64,000 bases of DNA from Paucibacter aquatile (GTDB lineage Bacteria > Pseudomonadota > Gammaproteobacteria > Burkholderiales > Burkholderiaceae_C). Where the stretch lies: NCBI RefSeq assembly GCF_002885975.1, contig NZ_POSP01000003.1:1612001-1676000 (forward strand). Direction: 5' to 3'. The first letter of the stretch is position 1. Every line of letters begins with the position of its first letter. A program made the position numbers and the translations under genes. The notes beneath the pieces are model-generated. The model worked only from the letters and a program-made list of their open reading frames with translations, was not told the DNA's origin and did no database searches. Below, piece by piece: positions 1 through 8,269 of the stretch.

Positions 1-612
1 CAGGTCAAAGCCATGCATCTTCTGGCGTTCATCCAGCAGGGGGATGGGCTCCTTGCCGAAGGGCGAGTCGTGATAGACCAGGGCGATCTTCTTGCCCTTG
101 AGCTTGTCGAAGCCGCCCTCTTTCTTGGCCAGGTGCTGGATCAGCATGTCGGCCGCCGTCCAGTAGCTGCCCATCAGCGGGAAGTTCCACTTGAAGACAT
201 TGCCATCCTGTGAGGCGGCCAGGCCATAGCCCAGGGTGATCAGGGGGATCTTGTCCTTGATGACCTTGTCGGTCAGCGCAAAGGTGATGCCCGTGGCCTG
301 CGGGTCGAAGAGTGTGGCGCCCTTGCCTTTCAGGCGCTCGTAGCACTCGACACCCTTGTCGGTGGCGTAGCCGGTTTCGCATTCTTCATACGTCAGCTTG
401 ACGCCGTTCACACCGCCGTCGCGGGCGTTGATCATCTTCAGATAGTCCTGCTTGCCATTGGCCCAGGGCGTGCCGTTGGGGGCATAGGGCCCGGTGCGGT
501 AGACCAGCAGGGGGAAGAACTGCTCCTTGGCTTCGGGCGCCGCCTGAGCCGGGCCGAACAGGCCCGATGCAGCTGCGGCCAGGGCCAGAACGAGGGATGG
601 CTTCAGTTTCAT
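1..612 (-). CDS. ABC transporter substrate-binding protein, branched-chain amino acid type (partial)
   Basis: Periplasmic ligand receptor of a Liv-type ABC importer. The protein starts with an N-terminal signal peptide (MKLKPSLVLALAAAASGLF, cleaved near PAQA), then the start of a type I periplasmic-binding fold (PLLVYRTGPYAPNGTPWANG). About 203 residues are visible and the C-terminus runs off the left edge of the window. It is the last visible gene of the leftward operon, 82 bp after livM. The substrate cannot be read from sequence. The acyl-CoA synthetase in the same operon suggests an organic or aromatic acid as much as an amino acid. The LivF ATPase is not in the window and may lie further left. 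Confidence 0.9.
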   Translation of the reverse strand, partial: MKLKPSLVLALAAAASGLFGPAQAAPEAKEQFFPLLVYRTGPYAPNGTPWANGKQDYLKMINARDGGVNGVKLTYEECETGYATDKGVECYERLKGKGATLFDPQATGITFALTDKVIKDKIPLITLGYGLAASQDGNVFKWNFPLMGSYWTAADMLIQHLAKKEGGFDKLKGKKIALVYHDSPFGKEPIPLLDERQKMHGFDL

Positions 613-694
613 GCGTGTCTCCAGTCGATGCGCACTCAAGCGGTGCGTTATGGGTTGAACAAACAGCAGGCGCGAAAAAACAGTGTGGACAAGG

Positions 695-1759
695 TCAGTG
701 CGGGAAAGGCCAGAGCCGCAGCTTCTCCTTGGCCGTGGACCAGAGCCGGGCCAGACCATGGGGCTCCTTGATCAGGAAGAACACGATCAGGGCACCGAAC
801 ACCATCAGCTCCAGATGCGAAGCCGTCTCGGTGCTCATGGGCAGGCCCAGCCAGTGCGGAATCTGGTTCAGCAGCAGCGGCAGAAAGATGATGAAGGCCG
901 CGCCAAAGAAGCTGCCCATGATGGAACCCAGGCCGCCGAGGATGACCATGAAGAGCAGCTGGAAGCTGCGGTCGATGGAAAAGGCCGCCGGCTCCCAGGA
1001 ACCCAGATGCACAAAGCCCCAGAGCGCACCGGCCACGCCAACGATGAAACTGCTGACGGCAAAGGCGCTGAGCTTGGCGTAGACCGGGCGTATGCCGATG
1101 ACGGCCGCCGCCACATCCATATCGCGCATGGCCATCCATTCACGGCCGACGGCGCCGCGCACCAGGTTCTTGGTCAGCAGGGCGAACACGCAGACAAAAC
1201 TCAGGCAGAACAGGTATTTCTGCACCGGCGACTCAATGGCCAGGCCGAAGACGCTGAGATCCGACACCGAGACATTGCCCGACGAGGAATTGTTGGTGAA
1301 CCATTTGATGCGCAGAAAGGCCCAGTCGCAGAAGAACTGCGCCGCCAGCGTGGCCACCGCCAGATACAGGCCCTTGATGCGCAGCGAGGGAATGCCGAAC
1401 AGCACGCCCACCACCGTGGAGCACACCCCGCCCAGAAGCAGCGAGAGGATCAGCGGCATGCCCTCGATGCGGACCTGGAAGTTGTAGGCCGCGTACGCGC
1501 CCACCGCCATGAAGGCGCCCGTGCCCAGCGAGATCTGGCCGCAGTAACCGACCAGCACATTGAGGCCCAGTGCCGCCAGCGACAGGATCAGAAACGGGAT
1601 CAGGATGGCCCGGAACAGGTACTCATTGCCCAGCAGGGGCAGGCCGACAAAAGCCAGGGCCAGCAGCGCCGCCATGGCCCAGCGGTCCTGACGGATCGCC
1701 AGGATGGCGCTGTCGGCGCGGTAGCTGGTTTTGAATTGGCCGTTTTCGCGGTAAATCAT
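695..1759 (-). CDS. Branched-chain amino acid/organic acid ABC transporter permease (LivM type)
   Basis: Inner-membrane permease subunit of about 354 residues, usual length for LivM. It has many hydrophobic helices and the family-typical stretches LAALGLNVLVGYCGQISLG, FGIPSLRIKGLYLAVATLA and GGLGSIMGSFFGAAFI. I chose the ATG at 1759 (MIYRENGQFKTSYR), which matches the usual N-terminus; an in-frame start 27 bp earlier is possible. It lies downstream of livH in the same operon, after a 116-bp gap full of short repeats. It should pair with LivH to form the membrane channel. Confidence 0.92.
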   Translation of the reverse strand: MIYRENGQFKTSYRADSAILAIRQDRWAMAALLALAFVGLPLLGNEYLFRAILIPFLILSLAALGLNVLVGYCGQISLGTGAFMAVGAYAAYNFQVRIEGMPLILSLLLGGVCSTVVGVLFGIPSLRIKGLYLAVATLAAQFFCDWAFLRIKWFTNNSSSGNVSVSDLSVFGLAIESPVQKYLFCLSFVCVFALLTKNLVRGAVGREWMAMRDMDVAAAVIGIRPVYAKLSAFAVSSFIVGVAGALWGFVHLGSWEPAAFSIDRSFQLLFMVILGGLGSIMGSFFGAAFIIFLPLLLNQIPHWLGLPMSTETASHLELMVFGALIVFFLIKEPHGLARLWSTAKEKLRLWPFPH

Positions 1760-1832
1760 GTCGTTTGGACGCTCTGTTGCTGGCAAATCAGTGAGCCGGT
1801 GAACAAGCGAACGGGTGAACCCCGTCCGCCAT

Positions 1833-1859
1833 CACCTGTTCACCTGTTCACCTGTTCAC
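1833..1859. repeat. Tandem 9-bp repeat in the livH-livM gap
   Basis: Three head-to-tail copies of CACCTGTTC lie between the livH stop and the livM start. Reverse-complement copies (GGTGAAC) occur just beside them at about 1797-1803 and 1815-1820. The gap can therefore fold into alternative hairpins in the livHM transcript. A role in tuning livM expression is only inference. Confidence 0.6.
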
Positions 1860-1875
1860 TTACTCACCCACCCAC

Positions 1876-2805
1876 TCACACCCGATCAATGATCTTTTCG
1901 CCGAACAAACCCTGAGGCCGAACCAGCAGGAAGAGCAGTGCCAGCACATAGGCGAACCAGATTTCGATGCCGCCGCCCAGGGCCGGGCCGAGGTAGACCT
2001 CGGAGACCTTCTCGCCCACGCCGATCAGCAGGCCGCCGATGATGGCGCCGGGCACCGAGGTCAGCCCGCCCAGGATCACCACCGGCAGCGCCTTCAACGC
2101 CACCAGCGAGAGCGAGAACTGCACACCCAGTTTGCTGCCCCAGATGATGCCGGCCACCAAGGCCACAAAGCCGGCCACGCTCCAGACGATGACCCAGATG
2201 GTGGACAGGGGGATGCCGATGGACTGGGCGGCCTGGTGGTCGTCTGCCACGGCGCGCAGGGCGCGGCCGGTGGCCGTCTTCTGGAAGAACAAGGCCAGCA
2301 AGGCCACCATGGCCGCGGCGATCAGGGCGGCGTAGAGGTCTTCCTTGTTGATCAGCACCCCGCCTTCAAAACTCTTCTCGAACAGGAAGATCGGGTCCTT
2401 GGGCATGCCGACATCGATCTTGTAGATGTCCGAGCCGAAGACCATCTGACCCAGGCCTTCAAGGAAATAGGTGATGCCTAGCGTGGCCATCAGCAAGGTG
2501 ATGCCTTCCTGGTTGACCAGATGCCGCAAGGCCAGGCGCTCCACGCCCCAGGCCACCACCACCATCACCGCAAAGGCCGCGACAAAAGCCAGCAGATTGG
2601 CCAGCAGCGGGCTGCTGATGCCGGTCCAGAGCGGAATCCACTCGGCAAAGCGCGCCATCGCCAGGGCCGCGAACAGCACCATGGCGCCCTGCGCGAAATT
2701 GAACACGCCCGAGGCCTTGTAGATCAGCACAAAGCCCAGTGCGATCAGCGAATACAGCATGCCTGTCATCAGGCCGCCGAATATTGTTTCAATGACGAAT
2801 CCCAT
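1876..2805 (-). CDS. Branched-chain amino acid/organic acid ABC transporter permease (LivH type)
   Basis: Inner-membrane permease of 309 residues. It begins MGFVIETIFGGLMTGMLYSL and contains the LivH-like segments LIYKASGVFNFAQGAM, RALRAVADDHQAAQSIGI and VILGGLTSVPGAIIGGLLIG. The ATG at 2805 is preceded by GGAG with a 5-nt spacer, so it is preferred over the overlapping GTG at 2808. It starts 12 bp after the ATPase gene, consistent with translational coupling. It partners with the LivM-type permease downstream. Confidence 0.93.
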   Translation of the reverse strand: MGFVIETIFGGLMTGMLYSLIALGFVLIYKASGVFNFAQGAMVLFAALAMARFAEWIPLWTGISSPLLANLLAFVAAFAVMVVVAWGVERLALRHLVNQEGITLLMATLGITYFLEGLGQMVFGSDIYKIDVGMPKDPIFLFEKSFEGGVLINKEDLYAALIAAAMVALLALFFQKTATGRALRAVADDHQAAQSIGIPLSTIWVIVWSVAGFVALVAGIIWGSKLGVQFSLSLVALKALPVVILGGLTSVPGAIIGGLLIGVGEKVSEVYLGPALGGGIEIWFAYVLALLFLLVRPQGLFGEKIIDRV

Positions 2806-2817
2806 CACGACTCCATC

Positions 2818-3663
2818 TCAATGCGAGGTGCCCAAATAGGCGCGGATCACGTCTTCGTTCTGGCGCACCTCGGCGGGCGCGCCATCGCCGATCTTCTTGC
2901 CGTAGTCGAGCACCACGACACGGTCGCTGATGTCCATGACCACGCCCATGTCGTGCTCGATCAGCACGATGGTGGTGCCGAACTCGGCGTTGACGTCGAG
3001 GATGAAGCGGCACATGTCCTGCTTCTCCTCCACATTCATGCCGGCCATGGGCTCGTCCAGCAGCAGCACCTGCGGCTCCATGGCCAGGGCACGGCCCAGG
3101 TCCACGCGCTTTTGCAGGCCGTAAGGCAAGCGGCCGACCGGGGTCTTGCGGTAGGCCTGGATCTCAAGGAAATCGATGATGCGCTCGACCTTCTCGCGCT
3201 GCGCGATCTCCTCACGCTCCGCCGCGCCCCAGCGCAGGGCCTGCTGGAGCAGATTGCAGCGCATGTGCAGGCTGCGCCCGGTCATGATGTTGTCCAGCAC
3301 GCTCATGCCCTTGAACAGGGCCAGGTTCTGGAAGGTGCGGGCTACGCCCATCTCGGCCACCTGGCGCGAGCTCATGTGCTTGAAAGTCTTGCCGCGAAAG
3401 CTGATCTGCCCCTGCTGCGGCTGATAGACCCCATTGATGCAGTTGAGCATGGAGCTCTTGCCCGCACCGTTGGGGCCGATGATGGAGCGGATCTCATGCT
3501 CGCGCACATCGAAGCTGATGTCGGTCAGCGCCTTCACGCCGCCAAAGCTCAACGAGATATTGCGCACCTCAAGGATGACATCACCGATCTTCTTGACCGC
3601 GGTGTTGTCGCCGGGAATGCTGATGTCGTTTGGGTCCATCGGGCTGCTGCTGCTCATCATCAT
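2818..3663 (-). CDS. ABC transporter ATP-binding protein (LivG type)
   Basis: Cytoplasmic ATPase subunit of 281 residues driving uptake through LivHM. Walker A is GPNGAGKSS, the signature is the LivG-like variant LPYGLQKRVDLGRAL, Walker B is VLLLDEP, and the H-loop is IEHDM. An N-terminal extension of about 25 residues (MMMSSSSPMDPND...) precedes the ATPase core, as in homologues encoded beside acyl-CoA synthetases. Its start overlaps the synthetase stop as TGATG, indicating tight co-translation. The exact start among the three tandem ATGs is uncertain. Confidence 0.93.
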   Translation of the reverse strand: MMMSSSSPMDPNDISIPGDNTAVKKIGDVILEVRNISLSFGGVKALTDISFDVREHEIRSIIGPNGAGKSSMLNCINGVYQPQQGQISFRGKTFKHMSSRQVAEMGVARTFQNLALFKGMSVLDNIMTGRSLHMRCNLLQQALRWGAAEREEIAQREKVERIIDFLEIQAYRKTPVGRLPYGLQKRVDLGRALAMEPQVLLLDEPMAGMNVEEKQDMCRFILDVNAEFGTTIVLIEHDMGVVMDISDRVVVLDYGKKIGDGAPAEVRQNEDVIRAYLGTSH

Positions 3664-5609
3664 CAGGCGGCGCTCTTCACGGCCGCGAAGGTCTGGGCAT
3701 CATTGATGCGCAGATCGGCGGCCACCTTGCCGCTGCGTCCGTCCTCGAACTTGACGGCGGTTTCGATGTACTGCGAACTGCGGCCGGCATACAGTGCCTC
3801 GATCAGCACCGCGTACTTCTCGGCAATGGCGCCACGCCGCACCTTGCGGGTGCGAGTCAGCTCGCCGTCGTCGGCATCGAGCTCCTTGTGCAGGATCAGG
3901 TAGCGGCTGATCTGGCTGCCGGCCAGCAGCGCATCCTGGGCCAGGTCGGCATTGACCTGTTGCACGCAGTCGCGGATCAGCTCGTACACCTCGGGCTTTT
4001 GCGCCAGATCGGTGTAGCCGGCATAGGGCAGGTTGCGGCGCTCGGCCCAGTTGCCCACGGCGTCGAAGTCGATGTTGATGAAGGCGCAGACGCGGTCGCG
4101 GCCGTCGCCAAAGGCCACCGCCTCCTTGATGTGGGCAAAGAACTTGAGCTTGTTCTCCACATACTTGGGCGCAAACATGGCGCCATCAAAGGCCCCGCCC
4201 CGCAGCCGCCCCACGTCCTTGGCGCGGTCGATGATCTTCAGATGGCCATGGGCATCGATGAAGCCGGCGTCGCCGGTGTGGAACCAGCCCTCGGGCGTCA
4301 GCACCTCGGCCGTGGCCGCCTCGTTCTTGTAGTAGCCCTTGAGCAGGCCCGGCGACTTGACCAGGATCTCGCCGCTCTCGGCCAGCTTGATCTCGACCCC
4401 TTCGATGGGCACACCCACGGTGTCGGCGCGGGCCTCGTGATCGGGCTGCAGGCAGACAAAGACGGCGGTCTCGGTCGAGCCGTAGAGCTGCTTCAAATTG
4501 ATGCCGATGCTGCGGTAGAAGCTGAACAGATCGGGGCCGATGGCCTCGCCCGCGGTGTAGGCCACGCGCACCCGCGAGAGGCCCAGGCTGTTGCGCAAAG
4601 GCCCGTAGATCAGCAGATCGCCTAACTGGTATTTCAGCTGGTCCAGCAGGCCGACCGGGCGGCCATCCATCAGCGCTGGGCCGACCCGCCGCGCCAGGGC
4701 CATGCAGCGGGCGAACAGCCAGCGCTTGGGTCTTGATGCGTCTTCCATGCGGATCATCACGCTGGTCAGCAGGCCCTCGAACACCCGCGGCGGCGCGAAG
4801 TAGTAGCTCGGGCCAATCTCCTTGAGATCGATGCTGACCGTGCTGGTCGATTCGGGGCAATTGACCACATAGCCGCAAGCCAGCCACTGGGCATAGCTGA
4901 AGATGTTCTGGCCGATCCAGGCCGGTGGCAGGTAGGCGAGCACCTCTTCCTCATGGCTGAGGCGGTCGAAACGCGCGCCGGCCTGGGCGCGGTCGATCAG
5001 GCTGGCATGGGTGTGGACCACGCCCTTGGGGTTGCCCGTGGTGCCCGAGGTGAAGAACATGGCCGCGACATCGTGGCTCAGCCCTTGCGCGACCTCGGCG
5101 GCAAAAAAGCCGGGGCGAGCCAGGGCATCGTGACGGCCGCGCTCGCAGAGCTCGTCGAGCGAGCGCAGGCCCATCTCCTGGTAGCTGCGCAGGCCGCGCG
5201 GGTCGTCAAACCAGATGTGGCGCAGTTGCGGGCAGTGCTCGCGCAGCTCCAGCATCTTGTCCACCTGCTCCTGGTCCTCGACCACGGCAAAGGCGACCTC
5301 GGCGTTGTTGATCGGGAAGACAAACTCGGCCGCCACCGCATCCTGGTACAGCGGCACGGGGATCGCCCCCAGCGACTGGGCTGCCAGCATGGCTGCCGAC
5401 AGGCGCGGCCGGTTCTCCCCCACCACGATCAGATGCTGGCCCCGCTGCAGGCCGGCGAGCGCCAGCCCATGGGCCAGCTCGCGCACCAGCACGGCCAGCT
5501 GCGACCAGCTCAGGGTCTGCCAGATCCCGTATTCCTTTTCACGCAGAGCCGGCGCATCGGGGCGCTCGGCGGCATGGGCCAGCAAGAGGCGAGGAAATGT
5601 CGCATCCAC
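3663..5609 (-). CDS. AMP-dependent acyl-CoA synthetase/ligase
   Basis: Activates a carboxylic acid to its CoA thioester through an acyl-adenylate. The 648-residue protein has the AMP-binding P-loop TSGTTGNPKG at about residue 183, LYGSTETA, and GWFHTGDAGFID. The C-terminal part (IIDRAKDVGRLRGGAFD, then a long insertion) resembles the FadD15/long-chain type. The GTG at 5609 was chosen because AGGAG lies 7 nt upstream and the protein then begins (M)DATFPRLLLAHAAERPDAPA. It is the first gene of the operon with LivG, LivH, LivM and the binding protein, so uptake and CoA activation of the same acid are probably linked. The chain length of the substrate is unknown. Confidence 0.9.
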   Translation of the reverse strand: MDATFPRLLLAHAAERPDAPALREKEYGIWQTLSWSQLAVLVRELAHGLALAGLQRGQHLIVVGENRPRLSAAMLAAQSLGAIPVPLYQDAVAAEFVFPINNAEVAFAVVEDQEQVDKMLELREHCPQLRHIWFDDPRGLRSYQEMGLRSLDELCERGRHDALARPGFFAAEVAQGLSHDVAAMFFTSGTTGNPKGVVHTHASLIDRAQAGARFDRLSHEEEVLAYLPPAWIGQNIFSYAQWLACGYVVNCPESTSTVSIDLKEIGPSYYFAPPRVFEGLLTSVMIRMEDASRPKRWLFARCMALARRVGPALMDGRPVGLLDQLKYQLGDLLIYGPLRNSLGLSRVRVAYTAGEAIGPDLFSFYRSIGINLKQLYGSTETAVFVCLQPDHEARADTVGVPIEGVEIKLAESGEILVKSPGLLKGYYKNEAATAEVLTPEGWFHTGDAGFIDAHGHLKIIDRAKDVGRLRGGAFDGAMFAPKYVENKLKFFAHIKEAVAFGDGRDRVCAFINIDFDAVGNWAERRNLPYAGYTDLAQKPEVYELIRDCVQQVNADLAQDALLAGSQISRYLILHKELDADDGELTRTRKVRRGAIAEKYAVLIEALYAGRSSQYIETAVKFEDGRSGKVAADLRINDAQTFAAVKSAA

Positions 5610-5702
5610 GTGTTGTCTCCTGTGTCGTGCATGCAAGACCCGCAAGAAGCGGTGCTGCCGACATCTGTTGCCTGCATGGTAGGTCGTCACTTTGACGCTG
5701 TG

Positions 5703-5720
5703 TTGTCGTTGTAACGACAA
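5703..5720. promoter_or_regulatory. Candidate operator palindrome between acyl-CoA synthetase and Crp/Fnr gene
   Basis: The sequence TTGTCGTTGTAACGACAA is a perfect inverted repeat with 8-nt arms and a 2-nt centre. It lies 94 bp upstream of the synthetase start and 80 bp upstream of the regulator start. Symmetry and placement suggest an operator for the divergently encoded Crp/Fnr regulator. It does not match the E. coli CRP or FNR consensus. Binding is inferred. Confidence 0.55.
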
Positions 5721-5799
5721 TTCAAGGGACTCCCCCGCCGGTACTTTCCCGGGGGTGGCCTGTAAGCGCTGCGTCATCTTGGGCGGTGGACACTGCCGT

Positions 5800-6564
5800 A
5801 TGAATTCAGCGTCAGGGCCCCGTTCCGAGAGCGGCGTGCCTCATCCACCATCCAGCCCCAGCATCCCTTTGCGCCAGCGCGCCCGCCCGGCCACGGCGGC
5901 CGAGCTGGCCGCCATCCCCTGGCTGGATCTCTTGGACGAGGCGCAGCGCGAGCGCGCCGTGCAGCAGCTGCAAGTGGCCGAGGCCGATGTCGGCGAGCGC
6001 GTTTGCCGCATCGGCCGGCCGGCGACCTTCTGGTTCGGCGTGGTCGATGGCCTGCTCAAGATGAGCAATGACGACTCCAGCGGACAAGCCATCACCTTCA
6101 CCGGCGTGCCGCCGGGCGGCTGGTTTGGCGAGGGCACCCTGCTCAAGCGCGAAAGCTACCGCTACAACATCCAGGCCCTGCGGCGCAGCGTGGTGGCCGG
6201 CCTGCCGATTGAGGCGTTTCATGAGCTGCTGGAGGGCAGCATCCCCTTCAACCGCTTCATGCTCAACCAGCTGAACGAACGCCTGGGCCAATTCATCGCC
6301 GCGCGCGAGATCGACCGCATCACCGACCCCGAGCTGCGCGTCGCCCGCAACCTCGCCGCCCTCTTCCACCCCCAGCTCTACCCCGGCGTGGGCAGCCTGT
6401 TGCGTATCACCCAGCAAGAGCTGGGCTACTTGGTCGGCCTGTCCCGCCAACGCGTCAACCTGGCCCTGCACACCTTGGCGGGCCATGGCCTGATCCGCAT
6501 CGAGTACGGCGGCCTGCGGGTGCTCGATCTGCAGGGGCTGAGGCGATTTCCGGTGCTGGCTTGA
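5800..6564 (+). CDS. Crp/Fnr family transcriptional regulator
   Basis: A 254-residue regulator. An N-terminal cyclic-nucleotide-binding-like beta domain (about residues 40-150, including FWFGVVDGLLKMSN and PPGGWFGEG) is followed by a dimerisation helix (about 155-185). A C-terminal winged helix-turn-helix follows, with recognition region ITQQELGYLVGLSRQRVNLAL. I used the ATG at 5800 because upstream residues do not look coding; a GC-rich purine stretch precedes it. It is transcribed away from the acyl-CoA synthetase/Liv operon and probably controls it. The ligand is not predictable; no Fnr-type cysteine cluster is evident. Confidence 0.88.
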   Translation: MNSASGPRSESGVPHPPSSPSIPLRQRARPATAAELAAIPWLDLLDEAQRERAVQQLQVAEADVGERVCRIGRPATFWFGVVDGLLKMSNDDSSGQAITFTGVPPGGWFGEGTLLKRESYRYNIQALRRSVVAGLPIEAFHELLEGSIPFNRFMLNQLNERLGQFIAAREIDRITDPELRVARNLAALFHPQLYPGVGSLLRITQQELGYLVGLSRQRVNLALHTLAGHGLIRIEYGGLRVLDLQGLRRFPVLA

Positions 6565-6582
6565 GCCTGCCGGTTGCACCAG

Positions 6583-6602
6583 GGCGGCCGAACACGGCCG
6601 CC
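6583..6602 (+). terminator. Stem-loop after the Crp/Fnr gene
   Basis: GGCGGCCG, a 4-nt loop AACA, then CGGCCGCC: a perfect 8-bp stem 19 bp after the stop codon. It lacks a clear T-tract, so termination is probable but not certain. It may also serve the convergent GNAT gene. Confidence 0.55.
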
Positions 6603-6611
6603 GCATGAGCT

Positions 6612-7238
6612 TCAGGCGCTGTAAGCGCCGAACGAGGATTCTGGGCTTAGCGCTTGCTCGGCCAGAGCCGCCGCTTGACGCCGGCTCTGCGCCAAATGAG
6701 CCCGATGCGCCGGCGTGGTTTCAAACAACAGGCTGGGGGCCTGCTTGGGCACATCGGCCAAAGCGCCTTTCAAGCGCATGCCCAGCCGCTCCAGGGTGCG
6801 GCGGGTGGGCAGATCGGTGGGGCGAACCAGGGCCAAAACCGAAGGTGCGTGCAGTTCCTGAAAAGCCTGCTGCAAGGCCAGTTCACCGACCTCGGTGGCA
6901 TAGCCCAAGCCCCAGGACTGCGGATGAAGCCAGAGCTTCAGGCACAAGCTTTGCCGGCCATCGACCGCCTGCCACATCAGGCCGCCAAAGCCCAGCAGAT
7001 CCTTGCCCTCATCACCGCCGAGACTCATGGCCCAGCAACCATAACCCCAGCGCTGCCAGTGCAGCTGCCAGGACTGCAGCAACTCCAAGCTGGCCTCACG
7101 TGAGGTGGGCTGCGGCCGTGTCCGCTGCGTCAGCGGGTCGGACTGGATGCGATGCAGAGCCTCCAGATCACTCGCCACGGGGGCTCGCAACAACAGCCGC
7201 CCGCTCGCCATGGGACCCCAAGCCTCGCTCAATGCCAT
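6612..7238 (-). CDS. GNAT family N-acetyltransferase
   Basis: A 208-residue protein of the RimJ/RimL-like branch. It has the N-terminal strand SGRLLLRAPVASDLEALHRI, a central GFGGLMW segment and the acetyl-CoA loop-like region QSWGLGYATEVGELAL, then FERLGM-like RTLERLGMRLKG. Such enzymes acetylate small molecules or protein N-termini; the substrate here is unknown. It is monocistronic and convergent with the Crp/Fnr gene. MASGRLLLRAP, nine codons later, is an alternative start. Confidence 0.82.
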   Translation of the reverse strand: MALSEAWGPMASGRLLLRAPVASDLEALHRIQSDPLTQRTRPQPTSREASLELLQSWQLHWQRWGYGCWAMSLGGDEGKDLLGFGGLMWQAVDGRQSLCLKLWLHPQSWGLGYATEVGELALQQAFQELHAPSVLALVRPTDLPTRRTLERLGMRLKGALADVPKQAPSLLFETTPAHRAHLAQSRRQAAALAEQALSPESSFGAYSA

Positions 7239-7376
7239 GAATGCCTGCCCTTCAACGGTGAAATACCAGTGAAAACCCTAGGCCATACCTTAACGGCAAT
7301 GCAGGGGATGCGAACACCCCCCGATCACAGGGGCGCGCTATCCGCACAAATCGGCGTAGCGACACCACAAAGCAAG

Positions 7377-7410
7377 CACGCCCCGCGGCAAAGCTTGCGC
7401 ACGGGGCGTG
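7377..7410 (-). terminator. Rho-independent terminator of the outer-membrane protein gene
   Basis: CACGCCCCG at 7377-7385 pairs with CGGGGCGTG at 7402-7410, a 9-bp stem 48 bp beyond the gene end. Read leftward it is followed by a moderately T-rich run (CTTGCTTTGTGG). Confidence 0.7.
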
Positions 7411-7457
7411 TCCTCATGCAGGGCCTCGATTCGCGGCGAAGGCCCTGCCAAGCTTGA

Positions 7458-8039
7458 TCAGAAGCGGTACTTCACGCCTGCGGTCCAGGTGTTCATGTGC
7501 TCACCGTAGGTGCTGGCAACCGGCGCCTTGTTGTAGCGGGTCAGTTCGGTGCGCAGGGACCAGTTCTTGTCCAAGGCGTACTCGGCACCCAGGCCGAGCT
7601 TGAAGCCGACGCCATGAGCGTTCTGGCCGTCGATGCCGCTGAACTTGCGGTCGAGATGGCTGGCACCCAGACGGCCGTAGACGGCGAACTTGTCGCTCAC
7701 GGGCAAGCGGCCGATGGCGTCCAGGGAGTAAGCCGTGGTCTTGCTTTCGGTGCTGCCGATGCCGTGGGTGCCCAGGCGTTGCACGCTCAGCTCGGTGGCG
7801 AAGTGCTTGTTGAACTGGTAGCCACCGCTGATGCCGTAGATGGTGCCGCGCTTGTCGGTGGCGACCGCCGGGCTGGTGGGGCTGCTCAGGTTGTTGCGGG
7901 ACTGACCCAGGTCACCACTGAGGTAGAAGCCCGAATCACCGGACGATGCGGCACGTGCGGCGCCGCTGGCCGCGCCCAGTGCGAGGGCCAAAGCCGAGAT
8001 GGAAGCCAGGGCGATCTTGGAGTTCTTGTTCTTGGTCAT
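7458..8039 (-). CDS. Small outer-membrane beta-barrel protein (OmpA/OmpW-like porin fold)
   Basis: A 193-residue secreted protein with a clear Sec signal peptide (positive MTKNKNSK, hydrophobic core, cleavage near ARA-ASS). The remainder alternates in the way of an eight-stranded barrel (GFYLSGDLGQSRNN, IYGISGGYQFNKHFATELS, FKLGLGAEYALDKNWSLRTEL) and ends in aromatic F (AGVKYRF), the BAM recognition signal. The ATG at 8039 is preceded by AAGGAA. It resembles the OmpA-like transmembrane domain without the peptidoglycan-binding part. Function beyond envelope structure or adhesion is unknown. It has its own terminator and is probably monocistronic. Confidence 0.8.
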   Translation of the reverse strand: MTKNKNSKIALASISALALALGAASGAARAASSGDSGFYLSGDLGQSRNNLSSPTSPAVATDKRGTIYGISGGYQFNKHFATELSVQRLGTHGIGSTESKTTAYSLDAIGRLPVSDKFAVYGRLGASHLDRKFSGIDGQNAHGVGFKLGLGAEYALDKNWSLRTELTRYNKAPVASTYGEHMNTWTAGVKYRF

Positions 8040-8221
8040 GGTGGGTTCCTTTCCTTCGCGGCCGCCGAGGCGGGCCGCATCACAGGGTTTCAACACTCGC
8101 GGCAAGTCGGGGGCAGAGGCCTCAGGGCTTGCTGTCTTGCTGCGATGAATTCATTGTGTCGAAGGGGGCCCGCCAGGTCAGTGCACGCTCGGTGTGTGCT
8201 CTGTGACGGTCTGTGACGGCT

Positions 8222-8251
8222 GGAAAAAAGAACCCGGTTGCCGAGCCGGGC
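8222..8251 (-). terminator. Rho-independent terminator of the diguanylate cyclase gene
   Basis: Read on the minus strand, a CCCGG/CCGGG-type stem with loop is followed by TTCTTTTTTCC. It lies about 20 bp beyond the cyclase stop codon. Confidence 0.75.
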
Positions 8252-8269
8252 CGAAGTCGGCTCCTTAGC

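Noticed and set aside
1..694. A missing LivF ATPase as evidence of a broken operon
   Set aside because: The operon continues beyond the left edge, where livF usually lies after the binding-protein gene, so absence cannot be judged.
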